This document shows, piece by piece, positions 1-12,684 of a stretch of 64,000 nucleotides of DNA (the stretch's first letter is position 1; every line of letters begins with the position of its first letter). A model generated the notes under the pieces. The model was not told where the DNA came from. It did not search any database and saw nothing but the letters and a program-made list of their open reading frames with translations. This DNA comes from Tetracladium setigerum (taxonomy: Eukaryota > Ascomycota > Leotiomycetes > Helotiales), in NCBI GenBank assembly GCA_031472005.1, contig PZJY01000002.1:4092001-4156000 (forward strand). Reading direction: 5' to 3'. The position numbers and the translations under genes were made by a program.

Positions 1-1103
1 GGTTGAAACAACAAACCCACAATCTGAGGAAGCGGCTTACGACAACTCCCAAGGTCGAAACGCAGCTTGGCAGTTCACGAAGTACGCGGGTGTGCTGCGA
101 ACTACGCACGTGAGATAGGACCCCGAACCACACCCCCGTTTCACAATGGAGGCGAAGCGAGTTGCAATAGCGGGAACTAGCTCGAGCACATGGGCAAAGC
201 GAGTGGGCATCAAAGAGACGTTCCCAAACTCAAACTCTCCTCGAATTCGTCACAACGCTGTTTTTGGTTAATGGGGACCATCCACCCTTATCTTGGGACC
301 CAGCTGGCTGGAAGAAGTGGAAACTGGCACGACTATCTCAGGGGGAATTGTGTCTTATCTGGTTGGACATGGAACATTTGGAAGGTCAATGGGTCTTGCT
401 TCTCTGCATCAATTTTGTGGGGTTCTTTCTGTTTAGACTTTGTCCCCCTTTGGCGTTTCCCTTCGATGCAGAGAAGGGCCGTCGCTTGGCTAGGTAGGTT
501 ACTCGTACTTTGCCACTCATGACCACACTGATGGTCACTGATTGTAACGAGTAAGGGCAGGTCTCGCACATGCAAGATAGACAGACAGTCCGTCTCAAGA
601 AGATGGGATTTCCCCACACCAACACCTTCGTTGCAGCTTGCATACGCACTGCAGCCAAGTGAAAATCATGTTTGATGCTTTGAAGATATGGTTTGGAAGT
701 TACGATAGCATAGCTTAGATAGTTCTTGGATTAATCTTGGACGAGTCTTGGCCTGGGGATATAGAGGCTTCTTCTCTTCGCCTGAGATGTGACTTTTTTT
801 CTTTCTTCATTCTGTTCATCAAGCTTCTTCAGTCTCATATACACATCTTCACTTCAATTCTCAAGCAATCTGGTTATTGCTTGCTGGTTCTTTTACTATC
901 AACTTAATTCATTCTTTTTAACGAACTCAAATCGTGCGTACTGTACCTCTTTCGTTCATCCATCTCCTCTCTTCTTCCCTTCCTCTTTCTCTTCCACTCT
1001 TCCAACCTGTCCGTGTATATACAGTTCACTAACAACACATCAACTACAGACTTTCACTTACCCCTTTTCTCAAACCCCCCAACCAACCAAACCACCCTTC
1101 AAA
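1..1103. other. Intergenic / promoter region, no supported gene
   Basis: I see no convincing gene here. The last 300 bases before the small gene at 1104 are rich in C and T runs, as is usual for a filamentous-fungal promoter and 5' leader. Open frames around 190-660 lie on both strands, lack family motifs and have no plausible splice partners. Confidence 0.5.
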
Positions 1104-1464
1104 ATGTCTTCCCACACCGCCGCCGAAGAAGCCCAAAGACTCCGTCTTCTCAGAGGAGATAACTACCAATAGTAAGCCCAACCCTTCTTCCCCATTACAT
1201 CACACCTCCTCATCCCCCCTCCATCCTCCCGTCTCCCTCCCCCCAAACCCTCCCAAAAACACTTAAAACTAACCCTCTCTCCTTTCTCACAGCCAACCTC
1301 AATGGGTTCGCCTCACCGAAGACAAAAAAGCCGCTATGGACGCCATCTCCGCCGACCAAGCCAAGACCCGCGAGCGCTCCGTCAGCGAGAGCAGCTCTGC
1401 TACCGATAAGAGCACCACTGAGCATATTGAGTTGGCTGGTTTCAAGGGTGTTAGGTTGCTTTAG
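1104..1464 (+). CDS. Small 79-aa conserved-looking hypothetical protein, two exons
   Basis: Two exons, 1104-1171 and 1293-1464, join through a GT-AG intron (donor gtaagc, acceptor ctcacag) and keep one frame across the junction. The protein is 79 residues long and hydrophilic. It begins MSSHTAAEEAQRLRLLRG, continues with a Trp-containing segment (QPQWVRL), and ends in a Ser/Thr/Glu-rich tail with the last residues FKGVRLL. There is no signal peptide or membrane segment. The start is supported by an A-rich context (caaaATG) after a long pyrimidine-rich leader. I do not recognise a named family. The regular codon pattern and clean intron argue that it is real, and small cytosolic or nuclear proteins of this kind are common in Pezizomycotina. 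No function can be assigned. Confidence 0.75.
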
Positions 1465-2209
1465 ATATGATATGATTATGTTGCATGTGTAGGGAGTTTT
1501 TGGGATGGGATTTTGTACGGGATTTTGGATGGCATGGGACGGGAGATGGAATAGCGAGCCTAGCCAATATCTTCTGATATAGAGCCAAACCACGCTGAGG
1601 AGGAGGAGAGACAGTAGAATTTTTAGAAATAGTTGAAATTCAAAATCTTGCTCTTCTACCAATTCAATCATCTAAACATTTCTTCTTTTGTGTATGCTAA
1701 AATGAAATACCAAAAGAAATTACCAAATAGTACCCCACAAAAAAAAGAAAATAAGAACACAAGCAAACAAGCAGTGATCATTCATGAGACAAGCTTATTT
1801 CCTTCTCGTTTAGTTTCGTTTCGTTTCGTCTTGTTTCATACCTACCCTACCTACTTTCAACACAACCACTCAACACTGGACAACCCACTCATACCTACCT
1901 AACACCCCACACCCTACGCCAGGCTTTGAATCAAAATCAACGTGCGTGCCTGAGGATATTTAAGCTTAGATAGCCAGAAGCTCGGAAGTAGCCTAAATCG
2001 TCTTGTTGTATAGTAGAACGAGGTCAGGTTCACGTTCTGTTGATCCTGTCGTTATTCTGTATCCAGTTCCTTTCTCGCCTGGCTCATTGGATTCCAAACT
2101 CAGTTGCCAGAAGGAAGATTTTGATGTTGATAGCAGGGCTCATCTCTCAGTGTCAACTGAGGAGAATGAGGGGAATTATACCATGTGCGCTGCTAACAAC
2201 ATTGCGGAA
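1465..2209. other. Spacer between small gene and HET gene
   Basis: No gene is supported. The stretch should hold the 3' ends of the two flanking convergent transcripts. Open frames running into 2000-2370 on the plus strand overlap the end of the HET gene on the opposite strand and look like shadows. Confidence 0.5.
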
Positions 2210-4389
2210 CTATACCACTTGTACCGTATCCTCATGCCATGGCCTCTCCTCCAGCTCTTTCAGTACTTCGGGCGCAGAGCTATAATTGAAAGGATGAAGA
2301 TCAAGAAGACCTACTCTGCGGTAACTCTTTGGGCGGGTCTCATGCAGAGGAGATCGCAAGCACTCTACTAGAACAAGGCATACCGTCCCCTCACCCCAGA
2401 ACGACCTCTGGGACAGTTGCAAAACAGTAATATTTCCCCCAAAATTCTCTGAAATTCGAGTTTGAAGCTCTAAATCGGTCTGTAATTCGTTATTCAAATA
2501 GCGGTTGAATGCGGGCCATTGCTGCTGAGATGCCTCCTCTTTCGTCTCCACCAGGCGCCCAGGGTGCAAGCAAGCATGGTAACATGGACCAGAAAGAATG
2601 AGTTTCCCACTCTTAACCGAACCGTAAGTGCTGGAAGTGTACTCAATCTCTACGTCGTCTACTCGAGCAAGCTCTGTATAGCCTGCCATGGCCCTAACAC
2701 TACTGTATTGTAAAGCTAGAAAATATATCCCAACCCCTAGACTGCACCAGTTCCATGATGGTTGATCTATGGACAAGGCTTGTTTCTCGCAAGGCCATAC
2801 AAACGTATCGAGTTTCCAAGCGAGACCGAAGATTAAATCATTCCTCCACAATCCGGCGATATAGGTATCTTGGATATCGTCCGCGATCGACAGGGCGAGT
2901 CCTCCAATACCTGGAAGTCTATCTGACTCATTCGTGAAGTAACGATGGGAATATTGCGAGACTAAATCATACCAGCCTTTGTATCTGTTGCCTATTTCAA
3001 GATCAGGCTCCGATGTACCATTCTGACTTATCGAGGATGAGTGTTCTCTAGCGAGATTCTTTCGATATTCTTGGAAATTGACCATAAGTGAATTTTTCTG
3101 GTGTGAATCTGCACCAAACTCTGCAGTAGCAGAATGTCTGCAGTTCCAGACCATCTGTTTGGCGGAATATGTGAGCGTGCGCCAGGACAGCAAAGACTCT
3201 TGAAATGTCCAACCGCGAGTTGCCCAGTGAGTGCCATCTGTCGAGTAACGGATGTGCTCCATCTCCAGCCGCACTCCGACGGATATGTCGTTGCTTGCAG
3301 CGGCTTCACATCTATCAATAGATTGACCAGTTCCAGCAGAACTTTGTCGTTCTCGCCATGGCAGTTGACATATGAGTTGATCTTCCCTGTCTTGGAAGAT
3401 TCCGGTCGTTACTGAAGGAGCATTGGCAGCGATGATCGTCAAAACCGCATTGGAGTAAATCTCCCGCTTCTTTGGGGCTTCACACTCCCAGTCCTTCTTC
3501 GAATCTTGGAATATGCACAGAGCATCGATCCATATGTACTTTACGCCTATTGCTCGCGTGATGATGATCGCATCTCGAAGGGTTGAGGGAAACTCCGCCA
3601 AAGGGGTTCCTTTCAACAAAGATGGACATGAAGCTTCAGTTAGGATGAAGCTAGAGTCGCCCCCCAGCAGTAACTCAGAGAGACCCACGATCCGTATGTG
3701 CATGGTTCGGATATGTGTAAGTGAGGGTCCGTGGTCTCGTTTCCAACGTCAATAAGTCGGGCTGGGAGGTCAAAATTCAGCTCGGAAGCCCGACAGCAGG
3801 ATGGATGTTCAGATAAACAGGTCCGGTACCACTGACTGGCCAAAGCAAGAGTCTCAGGAGAACCGGAATTGTGAGATATTTCTCTGAGTAAATGATCTGT
3901 CAAAGAATCCCCTTGTCCGAAGTCATCTGCTCCCGGTTCCATGTCGCCTGATATGGGCATTTTGCAAGGTGCCTTTTGCTCCAGCGCCGGCCCACACGAG
4001 ACAACTGTATCATTCTCTTTCCAGAACAACTCGACTTCAATGGCATCGCGATTCGTGACCCGATCGCCCCAGACAATCCATAGTTTAGCTATTTCCCGGG
4101 TAAAATCATGCGTGGTGTCATTACCGATCCGAAGTTGGACAGGTGGTGGGAATTGAAAGTTCATATCCGTCATCTTCTCTTGCCAGAGTTTCCACACGAA
4201 AGCACAAAGATCACATTGCGCTTTGCGATATTCTGCTTCATAGACGCTGCTATGGAGCCAATGTAATGATTTTTTGGGTCTCAAAAAATGCGCATAGAGG
4301 CCCCGTGATTTAAAGCCAGTTAAGTCTAGAATAGCTTGTGCCAGCATTGAACGGATATCGATCGCATTGCAGCGTTCGCATAAGGGCAT
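2210..4389 (-). CDS. HET-domain (heterokaryon incompatibility-like) protein with an apparent one-base frame break
   Basis: The protein should take part in nonself recognition or programmed cell death; HET-domain genes are a large, variable family in Pezizomycotina. The start at 4389 gives MPLCERCNAIDI, the usual opening of this family; an upstream in-frame Met lies at 4455. The N-terminal half runs to about 3640 and ends in the HET hallmark SLSYCWG. The frame then shifts, and the next frame continues with PSTLRDAI, YIWIDALCI, EIYSNAVLTI and RGWTFQESLLSWR, all in the correct HET order, to a stop at 2210. The switch falls on a run of six G (minus strand, forward 3660-3665) exactly within the CWGG motif, where one extra base would restore a ~725-aa protein. 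No intron can explain it, because there is no room. Either it is a pseudogene or the run is miscalled. Family assignment is secure; functional status is not. Confidence 0.85.
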
Positions 4390-5793
4390 AATGAGTGATT
4401 TCAACTGCAACGAAATCTTGCTGGATGTAATGCACTCAGGCTGTTGATGATCCAAGGCAGGGAAGTGAGGTGTGATGTTGTTGTATTGTGGTCATGATGA
4501 ATGAGACGACCGGAGCTTAGCGGGTTTTTAAATACACAATGTCACGGGATATGCAACTCAGTCCATCTGAACTCCAACAAAAAGTTATAGAAAGGCTGAA
4601 CCAGCAACACCACATTCGCCCTCAACTCTACTGCTCATGATAATTTTGATTTCTTTGTCTCTTTCTGTCGATAACTCAAATGCTAGTGAACCCCAAAATA
4701 TGGCGCGTCATCACGTGATATATGGCTCGCGCTACCTACCTAGGTAGTTAGTTCTTACATTATTAATAGAGCGGCTTCCAGCCCCCTAGAGGCGTGCTCT
4801 TCAGACATCATACCTACGATAATAGAGCCACTATTGCTCGTAGTAGTGCCTCTCCTTCTCAGGTGAACTGAACCACCAAGAGTTACTCTTGGTGCAGTGT
4901 AGGTAATCTCCCATTCTAGCCGCCGCCCTACCTAGCCAGCCTGATAAGTTCGTTCCTAGACTTTTTCAATGTTCTCAGTCTCTTAGCTTTCTTAGCTTTT
5001 CTTCCACTTATATTATAAACCTTTCCTTAATGATATCGAGGACTTTGGAAAGGACGGGAAGCGCATTCAGAGGTGAATCTCGCTTACGATTTGAGGGGCG
5101 TGGGGGACGGGGTTTGATCCGGATTCCGGGCCCATGTCATGGGGAAACTTTGGCGCTCTTAGCACCTTGTAAAGAAGCTCTAGGACAGGAAAATACCTTA
5201 CACTGACCAACACATTGCTTCTTCTTCTTCCTCTACCTCACTACCCGAATTGAAAATTCTATTAGAGTTCACCAGAGAGGTCCTACCAACGCCGTTTTCA
5301 CGTACCTGACACTTATATATATACCTCATACAAAAGAAAGAAAGAGCCTCTCCTTACGCTCCAATCCTTAGCCAGATTCATACACCCAAAATTCCTCAAT
5401 ACAACAAACAATCAAACATCACACGGTCACACCACACTTCCGCTTCCTGACTTCGATTATACATCAACAGTGCATTAACACCCAACAAATTACATCATCC
5501 ATAATATCATAAAAAAGACGTAAACGATTCCTGGGATTGTTGGTATGCTTATGTTGGGCTATTGGACTATCATTTCCTTGGTTATTTCCAAATTCTATTT
5601 CCTGACCTAATTTGATGCTGACTGAGGGGTATTAATCAATATTCATAATCATAATAATCATTTAATATTCTCCCCTTCACGCTTCGCCACTCTGTACAAT
5701 CTTCACACTTTCCTCCTCTCCGGTCCCCCTCAAACCCCCTCCCCTCCCCTCCCTTATTAACATCGCATTGCATTAACAATTCCAATTCCACAA
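4390..5793. other. Intergenic region upstream of HET gene
   Basis: No gene is visible. The segment contains a short palindrome, CCTACCTAGGTAG, near 4734-4746, several CCTACCT boxes, and a CA/TC-rich stretch around 5210-5480 that resembles promoter or leader DNA. Open frames at 5636-5821 are low-complexity and look spurious. Confidence 0.45.
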
Positions 5794-7015
5794 TCAACCA
5801 TCCATAATAACGCCATTGCACGCCCCAATATCACCCCCAAACGGATCCAAATCCAACACCTCCACCCTCTTCATCCACGTATCCGGCCACAACAAATACA
5901 CTCCGTGAACATCCCTCATATGAGCCTGCCACTCCTCATCATACAAGATTTTGCGATTGTAGCACGGTAGGTGGATCCCTGCTTCTGGGATTTGCGAGCG
6001 GTGGTTTACTATCGCGCTCGCTGTTGAATTACTTGCACTACTACTACTACTTGCACCTCCAGATGTTGTTCTTGGCGGTGAACCGTGGATGCTGGAGTGT
6101 GTCATATTGGGGGAGTGGTGGTGAATGGATTGACTATCTCGCTTGCAGATATCGAGGATTCTTTGACCTTCTGAGGCTGGGATGGCGGTCCATGCTTGTT
6201 TGGTGGAGAGGTTGTGAGAGCGAAGTGTGTAGAAGGGGTCGGATTGTTGGCGGTAACTTAGAAGAGATGCTGGGAGGGGAGTTGGGTTGTGTAGATTGAG
6301 AGGGGGAGGGGTCGGGTGTGCGGTTTCGAATTTGGGATGGTGGCGGTGCGTGGAATTGGTATGGTTGGTGGTGGTGAGGTTGGTGGTGATGGTGAGAGTG
6401 AGAGGGATGGGAAATGGGTGAAGGTGTTGTGGAGGTGGAGGACATGGAAAGGAGGGATGGGGCGTTGGACGAGGATGCTGTGTTTGTGTCGGCATAATGG
6501 TGGATTTCGCGAGGTGGAGTGGTGTTTTGGATGCTGTTTATTGAGGTTGTGGAGGCGCGGCGTTCGAGTTCTGAAGGGGGCATTTCTCTGCAAGTCGAAT
6601 CGAATGATCAGCATCAACGTTCGTCTCAACAAATCCATCTTCGCTTCCCAAAAAGAAAACATGATGAAAAAGGAAATAAGGACATACAGTCTTCCCCTCC
6701 CACTCGAACCCTCGGCAATGGTTAACCTCAGCCCTTCATTTTTGATATGTATCGCCACGTGCTATCATTTTCCATCGTAAGCATTCGATCGCCCATATGT
6801 TTGTGAAGAGATGTATTGATTGAAATGAGACCAACCTTTCTGAGATTTGCAGCCGTCTTGGTCTCCTTCTGACAGAATCCACAAACTGATTCACACTTGG
6901 CAATCCGGAGAACCCCCTTCGTGTTCCAGGGTGGGTGGACATGACCCCGACTGCAATTCGTGTTTCGAAGGGTGCTATTAGGATCTTGGAAGCGAGAGAC
7001 GGACATGATTGTCAT
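5794..7015 (-). CDS. C2H2 zinc-finger protein, three exons, with one unresolved frame change
   Basis: Exon 1 (7015-6836) and exon 2 (6761-6688) join at an unusual donor (GTTGGT; branch GCTTACG; acceptor GATAG). The join creates a perfect C2H2 finger, C45-x2-C48-x12-H61-x3-H65, with the Cys pair in exon 1 and the His pair in exon 2. A second intron (6687-6588, gtatgt...ttgcag) leads to exon 3, which is rich in Ser, Pro, His and Thr, as in fungal zinc-finger regulators. In exon 3 the N-terminal frame (ELERRASTTSINSIQ) gives way near 6255-6270 to another frame (SDPFYTLRSHNLSTKQ). That frame runs to a stop at 5794 and includes a Cys/His-bearing segment (CYNRKILYDEEWQAHMRDVH) that could be a second finger-like unit. 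The change needs either one surplus base in a C-run or a weak intron (GTTACC...GATAG). A nuclear DNA-binding role is inferred. Confidence 0.65.
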
Positions 7016-8860
7016 GACCGATATGTTGCGGGATGGTTGTGGATGTGGACAGTCAATACGAGATCTCGAGCTCTTCGATTAGATCTTGCGTATGGGACGG
7101 ACGACCTCCTGATTGCGACGGCGATTGCAAGAAAGCTCAAGTTCAAGTACGTAAATCGCTCGCAATATGGAATGAAGCAGATGGAACGTAAAGCGAGAGG
7201 AAGAGAGAGAGAGAGAGAAGTTGAAAGTCAATACAGAAATCCACGCATACTGAAATAGAAATGGAGAGCACAAGACTTGAGAAAAGATCGAACGAAAAGC
7301 AACGCAAACAGGCCACACCGATATACTTATATCCACCCCCGACATAAATGATACACAAATGAAAAGAAAGGACACTACTCTCTCCCTACCTCCTCCCTAC
7401 CTCCCTACCACACAAGCAGCTAGCTAGCTACTCTTACCGTCACAAAAGCTACTGCTCCTCCCGTCCTAGCTGCAAGCTCGCCCTACTGTACCGTGCCCCA
7501 GTAGTGAACAATGTCGTGTTGCAGAAGCGGACAACACATCACGAACCAACTCGATCGAGAAATGCTCGCGAACATTTTCCGAAAGAAAATGGAAGTTTCG
7601 GCAGCTTTGGGAACTTGGGAAGTGGCCGAACGTTGGAATGGGGTCGAAATGGGTTCGCTGCAGGTGTGCACAGAGATGCGATTGGCTGCCGCTACCGTTC
7701 GGGGGAGCGAATCGCAACTCGCGCCGTCGGATCCACCCGCCTTATGTTGCATGCACGTGCTCCCACGTGACGAGTCAATATAGCATTTTAAGGGTGGGGA
7801 GGGTTGCGATTGGTTTGGTTGTTTGGACTTGTTTCTTACCGAATGCTTGGATGCTGCTAAGTTGGCTCTTGCAGGTCTGTTTTTGGGAATGTTTGGAGGA
7901 GAAGGGTGATGTGTTCTGCGTCGTTTCTCATTCCCGCCGCGGGAGACATGGGCTCGGACTGGTTCGTTGAGCTTGAGCTTGCAGAATTGTTGCTTTTGCC
8001 GAAGGATCTGCTGTATGGATGGTTGTATGGATGAACATGTATTAGGTACCTGTAGTTTCCCGACCATACAGAACTGGGAATATCTCGTGTTTATTTTGGT
8101 GAAAGGGTCATATTATTTGGTCGCTTATTGATTTCGTACCAAGTCATGAGTAGGAGGAACACGACTTGATTATTGCACCACAACTCAGCAGCACACCACC
8201 CCCTCTGCAGCTGCAGCTTGAAACGCAGTGGATTGCGAAGATCTATATTACCTTTGCAGATTGTACCATGGCATGTCCAAGTGTTCTCCTCTTTTTGAAG
8301 GGGAATCCATATCCAAAGCAAGGGTAATCCCATGGGGAAAGAGTGGGTTGAGAAGTTGAGAGAGAGGGCAAACTCAAGGCTCCGGCTTCTCCTGCGCTTC
8401 ACTGCTCTCATCAGTTTCAAGGGTCCTGAAGGTGCAAGCTCGCGAATTCGAAGGGGTTGTTGAGCTGTCAGAAATACTGGTAGCAGGTTTGAGATAAATG
8501 TCCTAAGATGGGCGAGGGAGGCGAGAGAGGCGAGCATGAGCCATGAGCACCAGTTAGTGAACGGGAGGGAGCGGGAAGAATGGGCGGGAGCCTTTCTTGT
8601 CACTTGAGATCATGGAGTATCCTTGATGCAGCGAGTCAAATGGGGAGAAGACTGCGAAAGAGTACTTTGACGTGTCCTCCAATGACACAAGTCTCGTCTG
8701 AAGTTGTGTCGTTACTCGACGAGTAAGTCGGTACTCCCTCGTAGCATGATTTCGCTGAGACTTTTCTAGAAGGAGAAGCCGTCAGGAATAGTCGACTTTT
8801 TGTCTGAAGTCGTTGCGAATATCATAAGATGTGCGTGCGCGCTTGCGACGAGGAGGAAGA
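7016..8860. other. Gene-poor region, left part
   Basis: No supported gene. A purine-rich (GA) stretch lies near 7185-7225 and pyrimidine-rich DNA near 7376-7430. The longer open frames (7466-8067 and 8091-8603, minus strand) overlap other frames on both strands, show no motif and have skewed composition. Confidence 0.45.
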
Positions 8861-8872
8861 GCAGCTTCTAGT

Positions 8873-9194
8873 GTTGAGACGAGCTCATCTATTTTCATTT
8901 TCTAGGCCGGTTATGTTCGACTTTCAAGTTATTAGGTTGTAGACTCGCAAACTTGACCAATTCTCCAAACTCAGGCCTCAAACCACCGAGTCTCTGGCTT
9001 CATGGAACTGGATGCATCGTCTAGTTGAGACAAGCTTACCTATTTCCATTTCTCGGTAGGTTGTATTCGACTCAAGCTTCTTCTCCTTCTCGAGTAGGAG
9101 GTTGTAAATTCGCAAACTTGGCTAAATCTCTCATCTCAGACCAACTCAGACCCCAAACCACGGAGTCTCTAACCCCATAGAACTGGATGAATCG
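8873..9194. repeat. Diverged tandem duplication, two ~150-170-bp units
   Basis: Unit 1 (about 8873-9019) and unit 2 (about 9023-9194) share an ordered series of identical blocks in the same orientation: GTTGAGAC, then CTATTT(T/C)CATTTCT, then GGTTGTA(G/A)A(C/T)TCGCAAACTTG, then CAAACCAC(C/G)GAGTCTCT, then GAACTGGATG(C/A)ATCG. The units differ by substitutions and a ~20-bp insertion, so the duplication is old. Neither unit is coding. Confidence 0.8.
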
Positions 9195-12100
9195 CAATCT
9201 TCCGAATCGGGGAAGGGGAAAAAGCAAAAAAAGAACAAACGTCGATGTTTTTTTTGCTGATCTCAGCACAATGTAACATCGTTGAACTTTTTCTTGTTCC
9301 TCATCCTCGTTCCCAACGCACTGGTTCCGCAAGGGTTTTGACCGCCGTGGTGCTACTGTGGGGGTCGGATAATGGAAGAGGAAGGTGGACGGAGGCGCCG
9401 ATTTGCGAAAACTTAAATCATTAAAGAGATATTCATGGTACTTCGTACTAACCCCAGGTGTTATTGGAGTTTCCCTGACTTTAGAAGTGAGATATGTTTA
9501 TATGAAAGACCCGCAGGCTGGAGATGTCCGAAGGAAATCAATGTGAAATGACATTTCCATACTCCGTACTCCGGAAAAGCTCCTCATAGTACGGTCGGTG
9601 TTAGGTGTTAAGCGAGAAGGGGTCTGCAAAGATTTCGGACCACCTCAACCACTACCTAAAAACGTCTACTACTTGAAAAGCTTGCGCCGAACAAGAGCAA
9701 AGTCTAGACCGTCCCCAGCGTCATGGAAAAATGACATCAACCGTGATCTATCTCACAGGTTTTCTAGCCACGCAAAAGGCATGATATGATATGGATGAAG
9801 TGTCGTGAGGGCAATTCAATTTTTGTGCGCAGTGCTTGCAGAAATCCCCGCGTGGCCATCGGCTGCAGTGAGATGAGATAATGGTGGTGGGTTTCCCACA
9901 CACCGAGGTTCTTCTGTTCTGCTGTTCTGCAGTAGTGTGAGTCTGCAGTGGATTTCATGAGCCATGAGGCCATTGCTTGGGGCATCAGCCACAGAATGCG
10001 TTTGTTGTGGAGAGATGTGTTTCGTGTTGGCAACTTCACCGCTTTACAGTAGGACTGTCTTCCAGATATCCGGATGCTTTTCTTGCATATTTGTTGTGGT
10101 GATCTCGCGATCGATTTGAACGAGAGATACCCCTACAGTAGTAGTAGCGCTAGATCTTGTCCAACATTACCTCTAGGCAGCAACGGCAACAACAACGGTT
10201 GGTGATGAAAATGGAAATAGAAAGCGAATAATCCGTAATGAGAGACGGATGTCACAAAAATTGTGATACGGAGTGCTGCAGGATAGGACAACAAGCAAAA
10301 GAAAAGAAAAACAAGACTTTCATGTCACAGATTACCAGCTGTGAGTGGTCGCTTAACCACCCCATTGGCTAGCGGAGAGAGATGAACAACACTCTTGCCA
10401 ATTTCCGTGGCTTCAAATGAACCAAGAGTCTGAGAATCACGAATCAGGGAAGCGAAGGGGAGGGAGATCTAGAGCCGAAGGACGGACTGAACTGAATGAA
10501 GGAGGGTTTGGAGGGAGGGAAGCAGGAGGGGAGATACATAGAGTATGCACTCTTCAGGAGTTGAATTACTCGACTGAGTCGACTTCAGCTGCTTGCTAGC
10601 AGAGAAAGGCGAAAGTGGCAGAAACTCAGGAGTGGTCCCCCGGAGTATATGATGTGTTTTGGTTTCTTTTTTGGTGCCTCTTCTTCTCCTTAGCTTCTTC
10701 TCGGCCGACAAAATTGTGACAAGCGACGAGACAGAAAGAAGAAAGAAAGAAGTATACTGGCAAGAATAAGAAGATGCGGATGGCATTCCTCCCCCGGTCA
10801 GCCCTAAATGGAAGGCCATCCATTCAGACAGAAGTTCAGACAGAAAACTGCTGGCGGCCATGCACTGCGGACGTGCTTGCTGCTTGCTGCATCCCTCCCA
10901 CCCCTTTTCGCTTCAGCCCTATAGACTTTGGATAAGATCATCATGGCTTTTGCTCGCTGCTTTGTGTTTGTGTGTGTGTGTTGTCCTCCGAGCTCGTCCC
11001 TCGTCATCTCACATTTCCTTCATCTCCATTATTCCATCATCCTCCATCCTTCTTCAAGGATCAACAAGAATGTTGTGCATAAGAGTCCTTTTCCTCCGCC
11101 ATCCTTGAGCTTCTAGAACTTTGCGCAACTCACTCCATAACCAGGGCGATGAAGGGGTCGATGGTCATGGGGTGAGGCACAAGATGACGCGAGTGGAGAG
11201 AAATGCCACAAGCTTAGAGGTTGAATAAAGTTGCTTGCTGATGCAGTGATGCAAGCATGGAGAGGACTGTAGCTAAGGTATGGTATGGCATGCAAGTTGC
11301 AACGTGGTGCAGCAGGGCTGAGGCTGTGTGCGCGAAAAGCGATGGGGGAGCAGGGAGTAAGTTGTAGAGAGACCACACAAAGTATATTGTGTGTGTGTTT
11401 GTTTTGTTCTAGTTAGTGGTGGAGCAGTATGACTGCCGGTATGATACAGTTGTCAACTTTACAATAAACGATGGTGATAATCGAACCAACAGAGCACAGC
11501 CAGCTTGAGCTAATTTATTGCGCTTGATCCATGTGTTAATTCCGAGACCATCTAGACTACCAGGAAGATATATAGATCTGCTCTGGGTGCTGCCACTCCG
11601 GACTTTATTGAGCAGAAAAATAGCCGAACCGAACCCAACATTTCATACAGCAAGCCAGCAAGTACCACTTCCCGAGCTTCCCCCCAACGCCACATTATCT
11701 GCCTGGATACCGGAAGACCGTTTGATAGCAGCTGAAAGAAAAGTTTCGAACCGAGAATCTTCAAGCTTGTCGTTTCGCTTGGAATTGCAAATTTACAGTA
11801 TCTCGACGGAGAGAGAGGGAGTAGTCGACGGCCAGATATTAGTACGATTGATATCGTTCCACCCTGGGAAACGGGCAGCTAGCGGCCAGTCCGAAAAACA
11901 AAAGCTACAACAGCGGGTAGAAGGATCCTCCCCCTACCTACTGTACCACACAAACAACTCACTGCTATTCCTTCGAAATAACGAGGACGAGGAGGAGGAA
12001 TTCGGCAAGACAAATACACAGAGAGAGAGATATATATCCTTTTATATATGTCATCATGGCAACATCAACATACCTTATGCACAGCATGGAGCGGAAAAGC

Positions 12101-12684
12101 CAGTGAGTGATCTTTTGTTGATTCATGATCATCTATCATCCTTGCTTGGACCGCTCTCCGGCTTCTGATCCGCTTGCCCCTTGATTAATTGCGGGCGCCG
12201 CTCTCTCTCTCTACTGCTGCTGTTGAAGCGAAGATCTTCCTCCCCCCTTCGAACGCCCTCGCAATATTCCTTTTCCTTGTTCATTATTAATCTCGGAATA
12301 TCATGGCAACTGCCGACAGACAATAATTGTTGTTGCTGCTGGCGTTACACCTGTGATCCATCCAGCCTGAGAGAGAGGTGTATTATCTCCCCCATTTCCT
12401 TTCCTTCAAAACTTCCTCCGTCTTCTTTCTTTCTTTCTTTCTACCTCCCTCACTTCCTCTACAAACTCCCGCGATGCTCTTCCGTCTTTCTTTCTGCTTG
12501 CATCCCCTTGATACTCCAACCTGCCGAGGCCCACAGCGCTCACAAACTTACTTTCTTTCACAGTCCCACGCCAACCCTACAATCGAGACACCGAAGTAGC
12601 TGGATCGCGGGGAAGAAGGCACTGGTTGCACCATTGTTCAAAGAGCCGGGCAAACAATGCTCGGGGAGGAAACAGGATCCAGCA
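9195..12684. other. Gene-poor region and long 5' region of the Zn2Cys6 gene
   Basis: No gene is supported. The segment holds a short TG-rich run near 10965-10980 and pyrimidine-rich DNA from about 12200 to 12470. Open frames at 11518-12168 and 12181-12777 lie just upstream of, or run into, the start of the regulator and are best read as its leader. A long leader with upstream frames could affect translation, but this is inference. Confidence 0.4.

Noticed and set aside
6136..6255. A weak intron (GTTACC...GATAG) in the zinc-finger gene
   Set aside because: It keeps phase, but it would remove a stretch with good coding character; left as an alternative only.
7466..8603. Several open frames on both strands that could be genes
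   Set aside because: They overlap each other, show no motifs and have no consistent splice sites.
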